Of a stretch of DNA of 64,000 nucleotides, positions 1-10,746 are shown piece after piece. Made by a program: the position numbers and the translations under genes. This stretch comes from Paraphysomonas bandaiensis (lineage: Eukaryota; Chrysophyceae). The stretch spans positions 1-64,000 of the forward strand of contig CBFFRP010000263.1 of assembly GCA_965644295.1 (NCBI GenBank), in the 5' to 3' direction. The notes beneath the pieces were generated by a model. That model had not been told where the DNA came from, did no database searches, and saw only the letters and a program-made list of their open reading frames with translations. Positions within the stretch are counted from its first letter, which is position 1, and each line of letters begins with the position of its first letter.

Positions 1-85
1 TTATAATCCCTTCTCTGTGTGCTGCTCTCCAGTATTTGCTGGTAGACATCTTATACAACTGGGCAGCATGATAAGTAGAACCCGA

Positions 86-1705
86 TCAAAGATCATCAAT
101 AGGATCTGTGTCTCCCTGGTCCTCTTGTTCTCGCACAAGCATTCGCACATCCCCTTTCTCGTTTCCTAGTTTCCTCTGGTACCAAGGAACACTCTCTTTC
201 GGAGTCCTTTGTTGAGGCCAAGGCGAAGTCCTAGTAGGCATTTCCTTAATTCCAAACCTGGCATTCATAGCTCGAAGTGTCTCTTTAAGAATCTCCTTAT
301 CATGAGAAAATTTGCAACTCTTGTCCTTGCACCCACCCTCTACATTAATTTCCTTAAAGCATGGACTCTTCTTGTAAACTTCTGTAGCCATCACATCCTC
401 ATTCACACTCTTAAGGTCATCATCCTTTGCATCATTGTTACTTTCCTTAGTCTGTTTCTCATTCTCATCCGAATCATCTTCTTCCTCCATCATAGCCAAT
501 ATTGCAGCATTCAATTGAGGCTTTGTTTGGAAATTAAACCTGCCCTTGAATTGTTGATACTTCTCAGAAAGCTCCCTTGTTACTCTTAGATGTTCGAAAA
601 ACTCTTCAAAGAATGATTCCACTGAGTTGAAATTCTCTGTTCTCAATAATCTCTTACTGGTGTCTCTCATACAAGGTGGTATCAAACTCATCCAGACTTC
701 CAGTGACCCACCTCGTTTGGTGGTAGTTAGAGGTATACTCAAAGTCAAGTGATTTACTTTTGCTGCATCCACCAAGAAGTCGTATCTCTGAATAAACTTA
801 GTTTCAAGAATACATATATCTTCATCAGCTTTCCTGAAATCCTCCAGTCTCTCCATATTAACCTTGTATGCTTTGCAAGATTTGTACAATATTTTGTTGA
901 ATGCCATTACGTCCAAAGGTTTAAATAAACGTTTAACTGCCTCAATGATATGTGTGATCCTAGCATCAGTACACTCCAAGTATGTAGGGAATTCTGTTGG
1001 ATTCATGCGTCGCAGGGTATGACGAACCATGTCCCTTGCTCGATCTTTCAGCAAACTGTACACTGAAGGGACCGCTCTATTATAATTCCGTTTTTCATAC
1101 TCAGCAATCTTCTCCATAAACGTCATGAAGCCGTCTAAAGTAATTTCTGTCAATTGGATCTTCAAGTATGAATTATCCTGTTGAGTCAATACGACCTGAC
1201 TAGTCCTGTCTTCGTCGGCCTGCCTTAGCGCTTCTTGAATAGTCTGTCTCCTAACATTCCTCCTCCTAGGCTGCTCTTCCTCTCTCAATACCTGTGTTGC
1301 GTTGAGTACGGCCTGTTGGACTGCGTCCTCGATTCTGGTCTGAAGTAGATCTGGGTCTATATATTGCTGTTCATGTACTGGTCCTTCAGCTTGTTCTTCT
1401 TGCTGTTGAACCTCTTCAATTTGATTCGTTGCCTCTTCATCAATCTGGGATATACCCCCTCCAAAATCTACTTCCGAATTAGCTGGAGTGGCTTGTCTTG
1501 AGGAACGTCGAGACTCCAGCTGCTGCAACCTTTGTTCGAACATTTCGAAATGAAGATCAATAGACTCAAAGCGTTTGTTCAGCTGCTCTTGCTGTTCAGC
1601 ATACTGCTGCTGTTGTTGAGCAAACTGTTCATTCTGTTCAGCAAACCGCTGCTGAAGGAACTCCATAATGTTCGGAACCTCTTCTTCCGAACTCATAGTC
1701 GACAA
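86..1705 (-). CDS. Retrotransposon Gag-like protein with CCCH finger
   Basis: Open frame of 539 codons on the minus strand. The first ~150 residues are Gln/Glu-rich and predicted coiled coil, the middle is a helical Gag-like region, and near residue 450 there is one Cys-Cys-Cys-His cluster (CFKEINVEGGC, then CKDKSCKFSH; spacing C-x9-C-x4-C-x3-H). The N-terminal Met sits just after a short AT-rich leader. No protease, integrase or reverse transcriptase follows inside the window; any pol part would lie left of base 1. The protein looks like a capsid/nucleocapsid of an LTR-type or related retroelement, but I cannot assign the family. An alternative is a host RNA-binding CCCH protein. The uninterrupted frame suggests a young copy or a functional gene. 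Confidence 0.5.
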   Translation of the reverse strand: MSTMSSEEEVPNIMEFLQQRFAEQNEQFAQQQQQYAEQQEQLNKRFESIDLHFEMFEQRLQQLESRRSSRQATPANSEVDFGGGISQIDEEATNQIEEVQQQEEQAEGPVHEQQYIDPDLLQTRIEDAVQQAVLNATQVLREEEQPRRRNVRRQTIQEALRQADEDRTSQVVLTQQDNSYLKIQLTEITLDGFMTFMEKIAEYEKRNYNRAVPSVYSLLKDRARDMVRHTLRRMNPTEFPTYLECTDARITHIIEAVKRLFKPLDVMAFNKILYKSCKAYKVNMERLEDFRKADEDICILETKFIQRYDFLVDAAKVNHLTLSIPLTTTKRGGSLEVWMSLIPPCMRDTSKRLLRTENFNSVESFFEEFFEHLRVTRELSEKYQQFKGRFNFQTKPQLNAAILAMMEEEDDSDENEKQTKESNNDAKDDDLKSVNEDVMATEVYKKSPCFKEINVEGGCKDKSCKFSHDKEILKETLRAMNARFGIKEMPTRTSPWPQQRTPKESVPWYQRKLGNEKGDVRMLVREQEDQGDTDPIDDL

Positions 1706-2137
1706 TAATATAAATAAACAATGTTTCTTTCTATCCGACTAAAGTATTAATACTGTAATCTTTCTGATGAGAAAGACCGTGCTTACAACGTTTTATTAAT
1801 TTAAAGTGCTTCCCAAACCGAGAATACACTGTCCAGAACACCAAACCGGTGAAACTGCCTCCTAACACAAGCAAACCGCGAGTATAGAATGAATTAAATT
1901 ACGTTAAAACGTGTAAAGAAAGAAAGTGAAATCATACAACACTCTATCTTGCTGTGAATCATCTACAGTTTACAGTATCATACTTGTACATATACGGGAC
2001 TTATATCCCTTCAAGAATACAGTAACCGCAATGTATACTAAATAAACTGAAAATGAAAGTACAACAGCATGCTACCTAGAGTACCGCAGTATAACACCGT
2101 ATAACTCCACGTATAACAGTAACTACAGGTATGCGTG
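1706..2137. other. Spacer between two retroelement ORFs
   Basis: No supported gene. AT-rich leader of the upstream gag-like ORF plus the tail of the second element. I looked for LTR-like direct copies between this stretch and 3727-4290 and found only short scattered similarity. The ORF of the next element formally reads on to 2038, but its family-like sequence stops near 2138, so the last ~33 residues look like read-through after a truncation point. Confidence 0.4.
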
Positions 2138-3726
2138 ACAGCTCTCCGTACGTCACTTGCGGTGAGTTTCAGTCCTGTTATGTTGCCATCACTGACTAAG
2201 TTGATTGCGTCTTTCTCAGAGTCAAATCCCGAGGTCTTGACTAGGTCCCATGCCTCTCGTGCTCGAGCCACTTCGGCCTTCGAGTGCCTCGCTTCCATGT
2301 CAGCTACTGTTGTGACATGTACGTTTCCAGTGGCCCAGTCTCGCATATCTGCGACGTACATTTTGTTCCTTCTTGCGAATACCAGGTCTCTACCAGGTAA
2401 ATGCACAGTATACGATTTGCCTTGCACATATGTTACATCGTACATATCCTCCACATCTGATTGACATAGCACACTCGCACGTAAATGATCAGCCGTTGTG
2501 CAGGGAAAGAATTGATCCAGATCTCCTACATTTGGTAACTCCATAGCGTGCCCTGAGAGCCCTGCCACGGTACATTTCCTGGTCGCCGGCCTTATATTGT
2601 GCAGTAATGCAGGGTGAACCACTGATACGTCCGCCTGATTATCTAGCAGTACCTCGTACCACCTGAATGGGTGGCCTCCGGATGTGAATGCGTTCTTTAG
2701 GGTCACCGCACAGTTTCTCTCATCTGCATCTTGGTTGTCAGGGCATTCATTGAGTCGGTGCCCTGGCTCGCCGCACCCCCAACATATCAGGGGTTTCCTC
2801 CGTTGTTCTCTGTGCCGTGGATTCTTCTGCCCCCTTTTGGATTCTTTGTCGTCGTTTTCGTCACTGTCACTTGTGCTGTGTTTCCCTTTGCTGGTAGTTT
2901 TGCGTTCAGCTTTGGTGACGAAAGCCGCTCCTCCTGCCGCGCGTGTCTGCTTCCTGGCCGGCAGGTATTTAGAAACCTTGTTGTATATGTCGTTCACGTG
3001 TGTTGGTGCAATTTGAGTTCCCATGGTTAGGTCATTTAGATAATTCGTTTTGAAATCTCCATATCTTGTTTCATCAAGTCCGTTAAAGAAGTCCATCGCC
3101 ACATCGGTGTCGGACATTTTGGCGTTGTCCATTTCTTTGTATGCTTCCAGTAAATAATCAAATTTCTCCTTATATGTCACGATGCTTTCGAAAGTCCCTT
3201 GCCGAACTTCTTGGTACTTTCGCCTAGTTTCCGCTTTCATCACTGCTCCCACATTGGAGCTTGTCGCTACCTTGTGTGTCTTTTTTATTGCAAGCCATAG
3301 CGATAGTGGATCTTTCGTTGCGTTGAACTCTTGATATTCGTCTAATAGTTTTATAGCGTCGTGGGATTCGTTGCTCAGGTGCTGTATCATGAATCCGTAC
3401 AGTGGGGTTCTGTTCTTGGCCATCTCTCCTATGGCCCGAGATCTTCTGATGCATTGATCTTCGATCTCCTTGTACCCGATGGGGTCTGTCCTCTGATTGA
3501 CATCCCTGGTGTCGGGTCTCGGTGGCTCGTAGTATTGGTCAGTCTCCAGCATCTTTGCAAGGTCTCCGTACCTCACCATGGCTTCGGCCACCAATTTCTG
3601 CTTGAAAATAGGCAGATTACATTTTGCGCCATATCTTAGCATTGGCACTGCGTCATAACTGTCAGACTCTTGTCTTCTTCCAGATCTTGGATATCTGGGA
3701 TATCTCTCTTTTGTCGTTTTCTTCAT
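2038..3726 (-). pseudogene. Truncated Gag-protease polyprotein of a copia-like element
   Basis: A 562-codon frame. Residues ~30-260 resemble a retrotransposon Gag core. A basic linker is followed by one CCHC zinc knuckle at ~315-328 (CWGCGEPGHRLNEC). An aspartic-protease-like motif LDNQADVSVV lies at ~361. A region rich in 'ARHSKAEVARAREAWDL' at ~480 resembles the segment that precedes integrase in copia-type elements of protists. The frame then runs into unrelated, low-quality sequence and stops with no integrase, RT or RNase H. The likely reading is a 3'-truncated element. The protease motif has Asn-Gln-Ala where D-S/T-G is usual, so activity is doubtful unless this subfamily tolerates it. 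Confidence 0.6.
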
Positions 3727-4293
3727 AATTTTCTCTTACGCAGAGAAAAAACACGGTACTCGGTCGGATGCTACGGATCAATAAACGGACGGAATACCCC
3801 CGTTGCCTTTTCACACAGTCTACACTACAGGTAGTCAAAAGCAAGGTTCTCTTCGCAGTTTCTACAGAACTCGTTAGTAAGAGAAAATTATGTCTCTAGT
3901 CTACAGCCGTACACTACACACTGCATAACATAACACCATACACCTCTATGTGCCCTATGCATATCTTATACAGTCACTTCAAGTACTAAACTGAAAAGAA
4001 CATCCTCTTATTTCTCTACGGTATACACTGTCATGGAAGAGTGGAATCATATCATCACACTAATAACGGCCCAATTGCTACATATCACTGACAAGAAGAC
4101 AGAGAACAGCGATCGGAAGCGCTAAGGAGGTAGTCTCAAAGCGTCTATGCACAAAGACAGAAAGATATGACGGCAGCATCTCCTCTCACACAAAAAATAA
4201 CTCTGTTCCGTTACATTTGAACCTACCGGCGATCTGGTGCTGGTGATGTCAGACACTTCTTCCCAACAGCAGATAGAACTCCGTACTGCCATA
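3727..4293. other. Leader of the truncated retroelement, no gene
   Basis: About 570 bp upstream of the Gag-protease frame, ending at the left terminal repeat of the DNA transposon. It probably contains the 5' leader of the retroelement. No coding frame, RNA gene or clear LTR boundary was recognised. Confidence 0.35.
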
Positions 4294-4850
4294 TCCAGTC
4301 GCCGTCAAAAGTCCGAACAAGTCAAAAGTCCGAACAACCGTTTTTTGATCAAAAGTCCAAAAATGTCGTTCGAAACTCTCATATTTCTCTCACTTCAGTG
4401 ACATTGAAATCCAATTAACACAACACTTGAACTGACCTGACACTGGAGACTTATCATTCTATGGCAATCATGGACCACTGGACACGAATATGCAACCAGA
4501 TTTTCATTTCATACACTGCTTCTCTCAATATCACAAGGTTTCTTATATCGTTCCAATTCATCGAGTACCCCTCACATCCGGCACCATTTCTCAAAATCCC
4601 TACATTGAATTTTCAACATGACGATCTTAAAAGGTTTGTATACAGATGGACTCTCACATATATGAGTGCTGTGCAATTCCTACGACTTGTTTTTGAATAA
4701 TGTCTGATTTGTGTTCTTTCAGTGACTCGTCTATGCGACTACAAGAATCTTCGCAAAAAGAACCGACAAGACGCCATAGACAAGCTCCGGGCAGCTAAAT
4801 TTGCAAAAGCACAGTCGAAAGACAGCTATGGATCAGATGTTGACCTCAAT
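4294..4850 (+). repeat. Left terminal inverted repeat of the DNA transposon
   Basis: 557 bp, matching the reverse complement of 7970-8526. It contains two nested direct copies of a GTCAAAAGTCCGAACAA-type box next to the tip. Because the right copy carries the promoter, first exon and the beginning of exon 2 of the transposase, this left copy carries a duplicated, outward-to-inward truncated start of the same gene (coding part about 4618-4850) running into non-coding sequence. Confidence 0.85.
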
Positions 4851-5730
4851 AATGACTTTAGTTGGTCAAGGTTGCGCAGTTAAGCAGTGTGAACCAGTAC
4901 TGCTGAGAGCAAAATATTTCTCGAAGAGTGCTCCTCAGGTAGCTGTTTTTGTCTATCTATGCGTTTATACATATTTATGAGGAACAATCTATCTTATAGG
5001 ACGTAGACAAATGGTAATTGTAGCTATTCGGGTCTAGAATTGGAAGAATGAAGCGCGTGTGTTCGTTCCGGCTGGCCAGGCGTATGAGGAAGCTGTTACT
5101 GTGATCTTGTCCACTTCTGTGCCCTACGGGGATTACATAGAGACACGAAGGAGTGTAAAGAGTGTCAACATTCAAGGGAGCAAGTTTCTTAAGCAGTTCA
5201 TGATAACCTCTTGGATAATATCACTCTACCTAAAGACCAAATTAGACAATGCAAACAAGAACTAGATAGTACTATCTACATATTCGTTGCTGAATTCTTA
5301 TTAACAACTGGAGTGGTAATCCGATTAATTCGTAAGTTTTATTTCTTCATGCTCCACTCTCTTGAATTTGTAGACATAGCTAGCTAGGTTGTGGTATCAT
5401 GATAGGTGATAACAGACAGTGGCTACATAAAATCGTTTGATTGTACTACCAGCTATGCGACACATATCATGCAGCAGCACAAAATTAACTTTATTATAGT
5501 AATATACAATAACGATTGCTAATATATTTAGTGACGATAGCTATTAGTGTACCACTACAAGAAGAAAATAATCATAAATCAGCGGTATTAAAACAACGTA
5601 AATAAGCGTATTAAAACAACATAATTAAGCTAACTATACTTTGTATCTGTGGCACACTTCACGGAACAGGGCCCAACAAGATCTTACGTCTGCGAGGGGC
5701 AAGTGTGGCACAGCTATCTTACAATTGTCT
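4851..5730. other. Non-coding left interior of the DNA transposon
   Basis: 880 bp between the left terminal repeat and the transposase stop codon. Frames of 66-68 codons occur on both strands but show no family features. It may hold the 3' UTR and spacer of the element. Confidence 0.4.
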
Positions 5731-8202
5731 TTACTTTAGTTCTATCTTCTTGGCAGCCTCTGCTTTCTTCCTCTCCCTTTCAACAGCATTTTCTGTCTTT
5801 TCTCGTTCTCTCTTCTCGGCAGCCTCTTCTTTTTTACGCTTTCTCGCCTTGATAGCTTCCGCCTTTTTGTGCTCAGCCTCTGCCTTTTTGTGCTCAGCCT
5901 CGGCCTTCTTGCGCTCCTTCTCAGCAGCTTTCTCAGCTTTGGCTCGGGTAGAAGCACGTAGCATATCATTGCGTCTTTCGACCTCAACGCTATGATTGAG
6001 CCATACAGCTCTCTGGCGGATAATACTAAGCTCGTTCAAATTCAACATAGGTGTAGCTAACTTAACGTCATGCTTAGTAAGGATTGCGGAGATGTCATCA
6101 TCACGTGTTAGACCGCGAAGGCTGGCAAGCTGTATGAGTTCTGGTATAACATTATTAAGAAGGCGGGACGCTTCTTCTTCAGGAAGTTGGCAGATATGAG
6201 GGTTTTTCCGAAGCAGGACTTCAGCATCAAACGGCTCGAAAGCGGCCGAGGCGAAGCCAGATATAATGTTGTCACCAGTGTAACACTTGGTGATCATTGT
6301 AGGCAAGCGATGAAAGAAATTTCTATACGTTGTTATCGAGTCGCTATCCATCTTGATGTCCTTCATATACTGGACAACGTATGGAAGGAAGATGGGAGTT
6401 GCGCCCTTCGTCTTGGGGTCGTAAAATTCCGCCTTCTTACAATACTCATTGCACAAAGCAAAACATCGCGTGAGATCACAAGGCTGTGCACACATGGTGT
6501 ATGCGGCTGCTAACTTGACAAACTCGATGGAGAAAGAACCCCATTTTTCCATTAGTACGTCGATAAGAGCACGTATGAGTCCATATTCGCCATCAAGTGA
6601 CCAAAGAATAGGGACCTGCTTCTCTATACTCGAGTAATTCACATCGAGTTTCTTCAATGTTCTCTCTTTTCGGTCTCTGTTTTTAACAACTACAGGGAGA
6701 ATGTGTTCATCAATAATAAACATTCCGAAAGTTGCCTCTGCACTGAGTGGTTTCTTTTGTGTAGCATGTGCCTCTTCCAGCTTATCACATTCACGGTCGT
6801 CATGCTGCTCCCGAAGGGCTCGCATTTGATCCCGTGTGTCCAAGTCAGGACCGGAGCAATAATCATCCCCATTTCCGCTTGGGTTTAGTCCTTTATCATC
6901 GTTACTTTTACATTTTGAACCTTTATCATCTTGAGCAATTTCTTCCTTCTCATCACTACCCTCAACTTCCTTCAAACCCGGCATAGCTTCATCACTCTCC
7001 TCCATATCAACGTCCTCCCAGACTGTTTCAGCGTCATCTGTAGTTTTGCTCTCAGTGCACTGTTTGATCCTGTGTGCAGGACGAAAAATAATGCTCTGTA
7101 CCCATCCATTCATGTTGAACTTGAAACACTTCAACTCCTTGCATTTTCGTTCCCGGATGACAACAATATGGCTGAGTAGAGCAGGCTCTGCACTCATAGT
7201 AGCCGTGCACTTAACGGATCGTATCTTCTTCTTGTTGGTAATGGCGACAGAAAGACGGTTAAGTTTCATCAGTTTTTTCATATTCTATGTCAAAATTTTG
7301 TAAATAAAGTAACCACGAATCGCCAACTATACATACCTGTGGACAACGTGCCCGCCTCTGCTTACTATATCCTAGCATGATGTTGTGAGTATCCGAATTG
7401 GTCTTGTTCCACGGATGAAATCGGTTGCCTTGAGGATTTTCTGGTGATACCCCTAAGATGGCACCTACTATGGCTACGCTGGATAAGGGATTGAATGCAT
7501 CATTGATGGCCTCCTGCCTTCGCGCATTGACTGTGGACGGAGCATCCACACTTTCAGGTGACACCTTTTTCAAATACCTGCCTATGGTGGAATTTGAGGG
7601 TGCCTTACGATTCTTAAGGAAGTTCCCCCCTTGCTTGTTGACAGTCCCTGCACTGGTCAGTGCTTTAACAAAATCCCCATCGGATGCAGAAGTGAATGAG
7701 TTCCCAGTTGCAGTGGCCTCATGGCTCATGTCGGACAACATTGCCACACCGTCTTCGTCCGTCCAGGTCGGGCGCCCAAGATAGCTACGATTGGGATCTA
7801 GCCCTCTTTCTCGTTTATCTTTGGCCCTACAAAGCAGATATTCCATCAGAAATACGTATGTTATGACAATAAAGAGTTACCTGAAGAACACTCCACGAGT
7901 GATGTTGTGATTGCGACAAAACTCACTAACATTACTAGGTTTATCCTTTTCATATTCATCGAGAATAGCATTGAGGTCAACATCAGATCCATAGCTGTCT
8001 TTCGACTGTGCTTTTGCAAATTTAGCTGCCCGGAGCTTGTCTATGGCGTCTTGTCGGTTCTTTTTGCGAAGATTCTTGTAGTCGCATAGACGAGTCACTG
8101 AAAGAACACAAATCAGACATTATTCAAAAACAAGTCGTAGGAATTGCACAGCACTCATATATGTGAGAGTCCATCTGTATACAAACCTTTTAAGATCGTC
8201 AT
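5731..8202 (-). CDS. DDE-type transposase (four exons)
   Basis: Exons read as 8202-8187, 8097-7881, 7826-7337 and 7284-5731, with GT-AG introns of about 89, 54 and 52 nt; total 2,277 nt, 758 codons. The N-terminal part (to ~residue 80) is basic and helix-turn-helix-like. Candidate catalytic acids are in 'WNKTNSDTHN' (~residue 215), 'WSLDGEYGLI' (~residue 475) and 'AQPCDLTRCF' (~residue 515). The last motif matches the Q-P-x-D signature of the DDE_1/pogo-Tigger group. Between the first and second acid lies a Glu/Asp-rich insertion (~residues 310-400). The C-terminus is a long Lys/Glu/Ala-rich helix, unusual for this family. The start codon is the first ATG in frame with the spliced product; an alternative is a start inside exon 2. 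Confidence 0.65.
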
Positions 8203-8526
8203 GTTGAAAATTCAATGTAGGGATTTTGAGAAATGGTGCCGGATGTGAGGGGTACTCGATGAATTGGAACGATATAAGAAACCTTGTGATATTGAGAGAA
8301 GCAGTGTATGAAATGAAAATCTGGTTGCATATTCGTGTCCAGTGGTCCATGATTGCCATAGAATGATAAGTCTCCAGTGTCAGGTCAGTTCAAGTGTTGT
8401 GTTAATTGGATTTCAATGTCACTGAAGTGAGAGAAATATGAGAGTTTCGAACGACATTTTTGGACTTTTGATCAAAAAACGGTTGTTCGGACTTTTGACT
8501 TGTTCGGACTTTTGACGGCGACTGGA
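7970..8526 (-). repeat. Right terminal inverted repeat of the DNA transposon
   Basis: Inverted copy of 4294-4850. It includes the 5' leader, the 16-nt first exon (8187-8202), the first intron and about 128 nt of the second exon of the transposase gene. The inner boundary is sharp: pairing stops between 7970 and 7969. Confidence 0.85.
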
Positions 8527-8564
8527 TATAGCTAGTTAAGCATAAGCCACACCGCTATCCAGTT

Positions 8565-9753
8565 ATGATCCAGATAGGTGGTGAGGCGTACCTACTGCTC
8601 GCACTGCTGATATTTTCCAGTGCCGGCAGTGTGTTCACAAAGCTGAACAATTATGATGAGGATATCTTCATGCCCTGCAACGTATTGTGCTCGTCTAATA
8701 TGGTAGTGGAAGTCAATCCTATTTTCTTGTCGTGATCTAAAACTATACTCAGGTAGGAGCTGTGCTGTTGTCCATTTTTTTTCGAGAGGAAGTAACAGTG
8801 TATGTACTAGCACTCCACTGTGGTTATGAATAACCATGAGATGTTTTGAAGGAAAAATCTGGAGAGCATATCCAAAGAAAACTGGATGTGGATGGTCTTA
8901 GGTATATCTTTATAACTATGTTTATGACAATATAATATTTGATATATTAGGTTCCGTATTGTACAGCGTGGTGGGACCTTTTCTATACCTCACTGGTCTT
9001 GCCTCCACGGATGTACCTACGGCCGCAATCACACAGCGCATGGAGAGTTTAAATTTTTTGTTTTTGTCTTATATTTTTCTCGGCGCCTCTATTTCATCAT
9101 GGACTATGGTTAATGCATCCTTAACCCTCTGCGGTATTATCCTTGCTGTAATTTCCCCAGTATTTTGGGGTGATTCTGTCAAGGTGTCAACCGGGGCCCT
9201 ATTTATACTTCTCTCTGGCTATGCGTTCTCATCCTCACTGCTTATATCTAAGAAATATTTATCAAAAATTTCTGTAGGAGTTCTTGCAGTGTTCAGAGTG
9301 CTTCTAGGAAGTGTGCTGTATCACTTTCTGGTTTTGGCATTGGGAGAAAACCTTGGCAATTTGTATTCATCTAAGCTGTGGATCGCCATGGCCCCTTACG
9401 GCTTCGTCTATGTATTTGGGGGACAGATATGCTGGCTGCTGGCCTTACAGAAGGCTAGCCCTATATCGATATCTATGGGAACGACTTTTTTGTTTGTGCT
9501 AACTCTTTGCTGGTCTGCTGCGCTGCTGGGGGTGCTGCCGACCACTGCTCAGTGGATAGGTTCTGCCTTCCTGGTTACTAGCATCTTGTCAAGTGTCGTT
9601 GAAGTGAGATACAAAGCATTAGAATCTGCTCAAGAAAGTGCTATCAAGGGCGAGCTGGAGGAACCGCTGCCCATAGCTGCCCACACTACCACCAATTCCA
9701 ACCCAATTCATGCTACAGCTGGAGATGTATCTTACAAGCGGTCTCAGTCGTAG
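8565..9753 (+). CDS. DMT/EamA-family membrane transporter
   Basis: Exons 8565-8702, 8753-8791, 8865-8901 and 8951-9753; total 1,017 nt, 338 residues. The gene encodes about ten hydrophobic helices arranged as two EamA repeats, typical for drug/metabolite or nucleotide-sugar-like exporters. Exon 1 gives helix 1 (GGEAYLLLALLIF). Exon 4 begins in helix 3 or 4 and contains 'YLTGLASTDVPTAAI', the usual loop-helix of this family. The C-terminal tail is hydrophilic and cytoplasmic. The substrate cannot be predicted. The ATG lies only 38 bp from the end of the DNA transposon, so its promoter must be very short or come from transposon DNA. The boundary of the tiny third exon is the least certain. Confidence 0.7.
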
Positions 9754-10376
9754 CAGGGGCTAACCGAACATGGAGCACATCTGCTATATGCAGCGAAGTG
9801 ATTGTACCTGTTGGAGACTTCGATGCATTGTCGAATGAGGGCGGGTTTAAAGGTTTTTAATATTTGGTTTTGTCTAGTTTTTTGTGAAAGTGTTTTCCAA
9901 CACACTGTACAGAGACATGATAAATAAACGGACGTACCATGCGAGGAATATCACTATTTTCTGCATCTTTTCTTTTGTGATAATAATCTGTACTGTGCAC
10001 CCCTACGTCAATTCTCTCTTTGCATCTAGATTATGACCAGGAAGTGAGGAGGAAACCAAACATGCACGAACACCACCATCGACGCCAGCACCTGCACCAC
10101 CAGTTACTAAGCCGGTATACCACCACAGAATTTAGTAATATCCATGTCTTCATGTCTGACCGTATACTGTTAATACCGTGATATAAATCTCCTCCATATT
10201 TCCCATTATACAAATCAGTAATATTGTAATTATTATATTTATTCGAAATTGGGTTGCTTGTAAGTTTCAACGGGTGTTTGAAATTCTTCACTATTTTCGC
10301 ATTGGGCAACCAAACCCAAATGATAAATTTAAAGATATTGAAAGGAGATATAAACAGAACAAAAATGAATTGTTTG
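9754..10376. other. 3' flank of transporter, no gene
   Basis: Contains an AATAAA-type polyadenylation signal in 'gataaataaacgg' near 9920. A 126-codon minus-strand frame (10031-10411) has no recognisable domain and overlaps an inverted repeat, so it is not called. Confidence 0.4.
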
Positions 10377-10665
10377 TTGAATTTGATAGATTGTTCATAT
10401 ATACCAGGCAATTGTGATCCGTATACACGTCACACGTACAATCTATCAAATTCAACATGGAATGGGAGCAGTAATGCTGCAGCCAGATGAAGAAGAGAAT
10501 AGACGACCAGTGGGCTATTGGAGTAAAGGATTGACGGCGACGGAGAGAGAATATGCGCCGACGGAGATAGAGTGCAAAGCATTACATGACTGTTTGATGT
10601 ATTGGGACGTATATGTAAGGAGAGCGTTGGAGGTTGACGTGTATACTAATCACAATTGCCTGGTA
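10377..10665. repeat. Nested inverted repeats in retroelement debris
   Basis: 10377-10395 and 10439-10457 are a perfect 19-nt inverted pair (gttgaatttgatagattgt and its complement). Immediately next to them, 10397-10432 is an inverted copy of 10630-10665 with about two mismatches. The pieces form a mosaic in which an inverted piece of the RNase H coding sequence was joined to an inverted piece of its own 5' flank. Confidence 0.7.
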
Positions 10666-10746
10666 TATATGTACAAGGGACAAACGGCTTCCAACAACGG
10701 AAGATTGATGAAAATGCTCTTACTAAAACTCAGAAGCCACAACTAA
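10441..10746 (+). pseudogene. Ty3/gypsy RNase H domain fragment
   Basis: About 100 codons. The pattern 'GMGAVMLQP' then 'RPVGYWSKGLTATEREYAPTE' then 'YTNHNCLVYM' is the RNase H segment that follows reverse transcriptase in Ty3/gypsy pol. The first catalytic Asp region (T-D-A-S) is missing and there is no RT before or integrase after it. It is a dead fragment, flanked by the inverted repeats described at 10377-10665. Confidence 0.65.

Larger units (their letters stand above)
4294..8526 (-). mobile_element. DNA transposon, probably Tc1/mariner-pogo superfamily, long TIRs
   Basis: The two ends are inverted copies (4294-4850 and 7970-8526) that I read as identical over 557 bp. Both termini start TCCAGTCGCCGTCAAAAG and are flanked by TA (4292-4293 and 8527-8528), the target duplication of Tc1/mariner/pogo elements; the flanks also fit a 4-bp ATAT duplication. 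A single gene on the minus strand, with its first exon inside the right repeat, encodes a DDE-like transposase. The left ~880 bp between the left repeat and the transposase stop is non-coding. Identical repeats and an open transposase suggest recent activity. It lies between a dead retroelement and the transporter gene at 8565. Confidence 0.7.

Noticed and set aside
1706-4290. LTRs flanking the truncated Gag-protease element
   Set aside because: Only short blocks match between the two flanks and their order differs, so no LTR pair can be supported.
4461-4700. 79-codon frame identical to one at 8120-8359 (-)
   Set aside because: Both copies lie in the terminal repeats. They overlap the transposase first exon and first intron in another frame, so identity reflects the repeat, not a conserved protein.
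10031-10411. 126-codon minus-strand frame
   Set aside because: Low-complexity composition, no domain, and it covers inverted-repeat debris.
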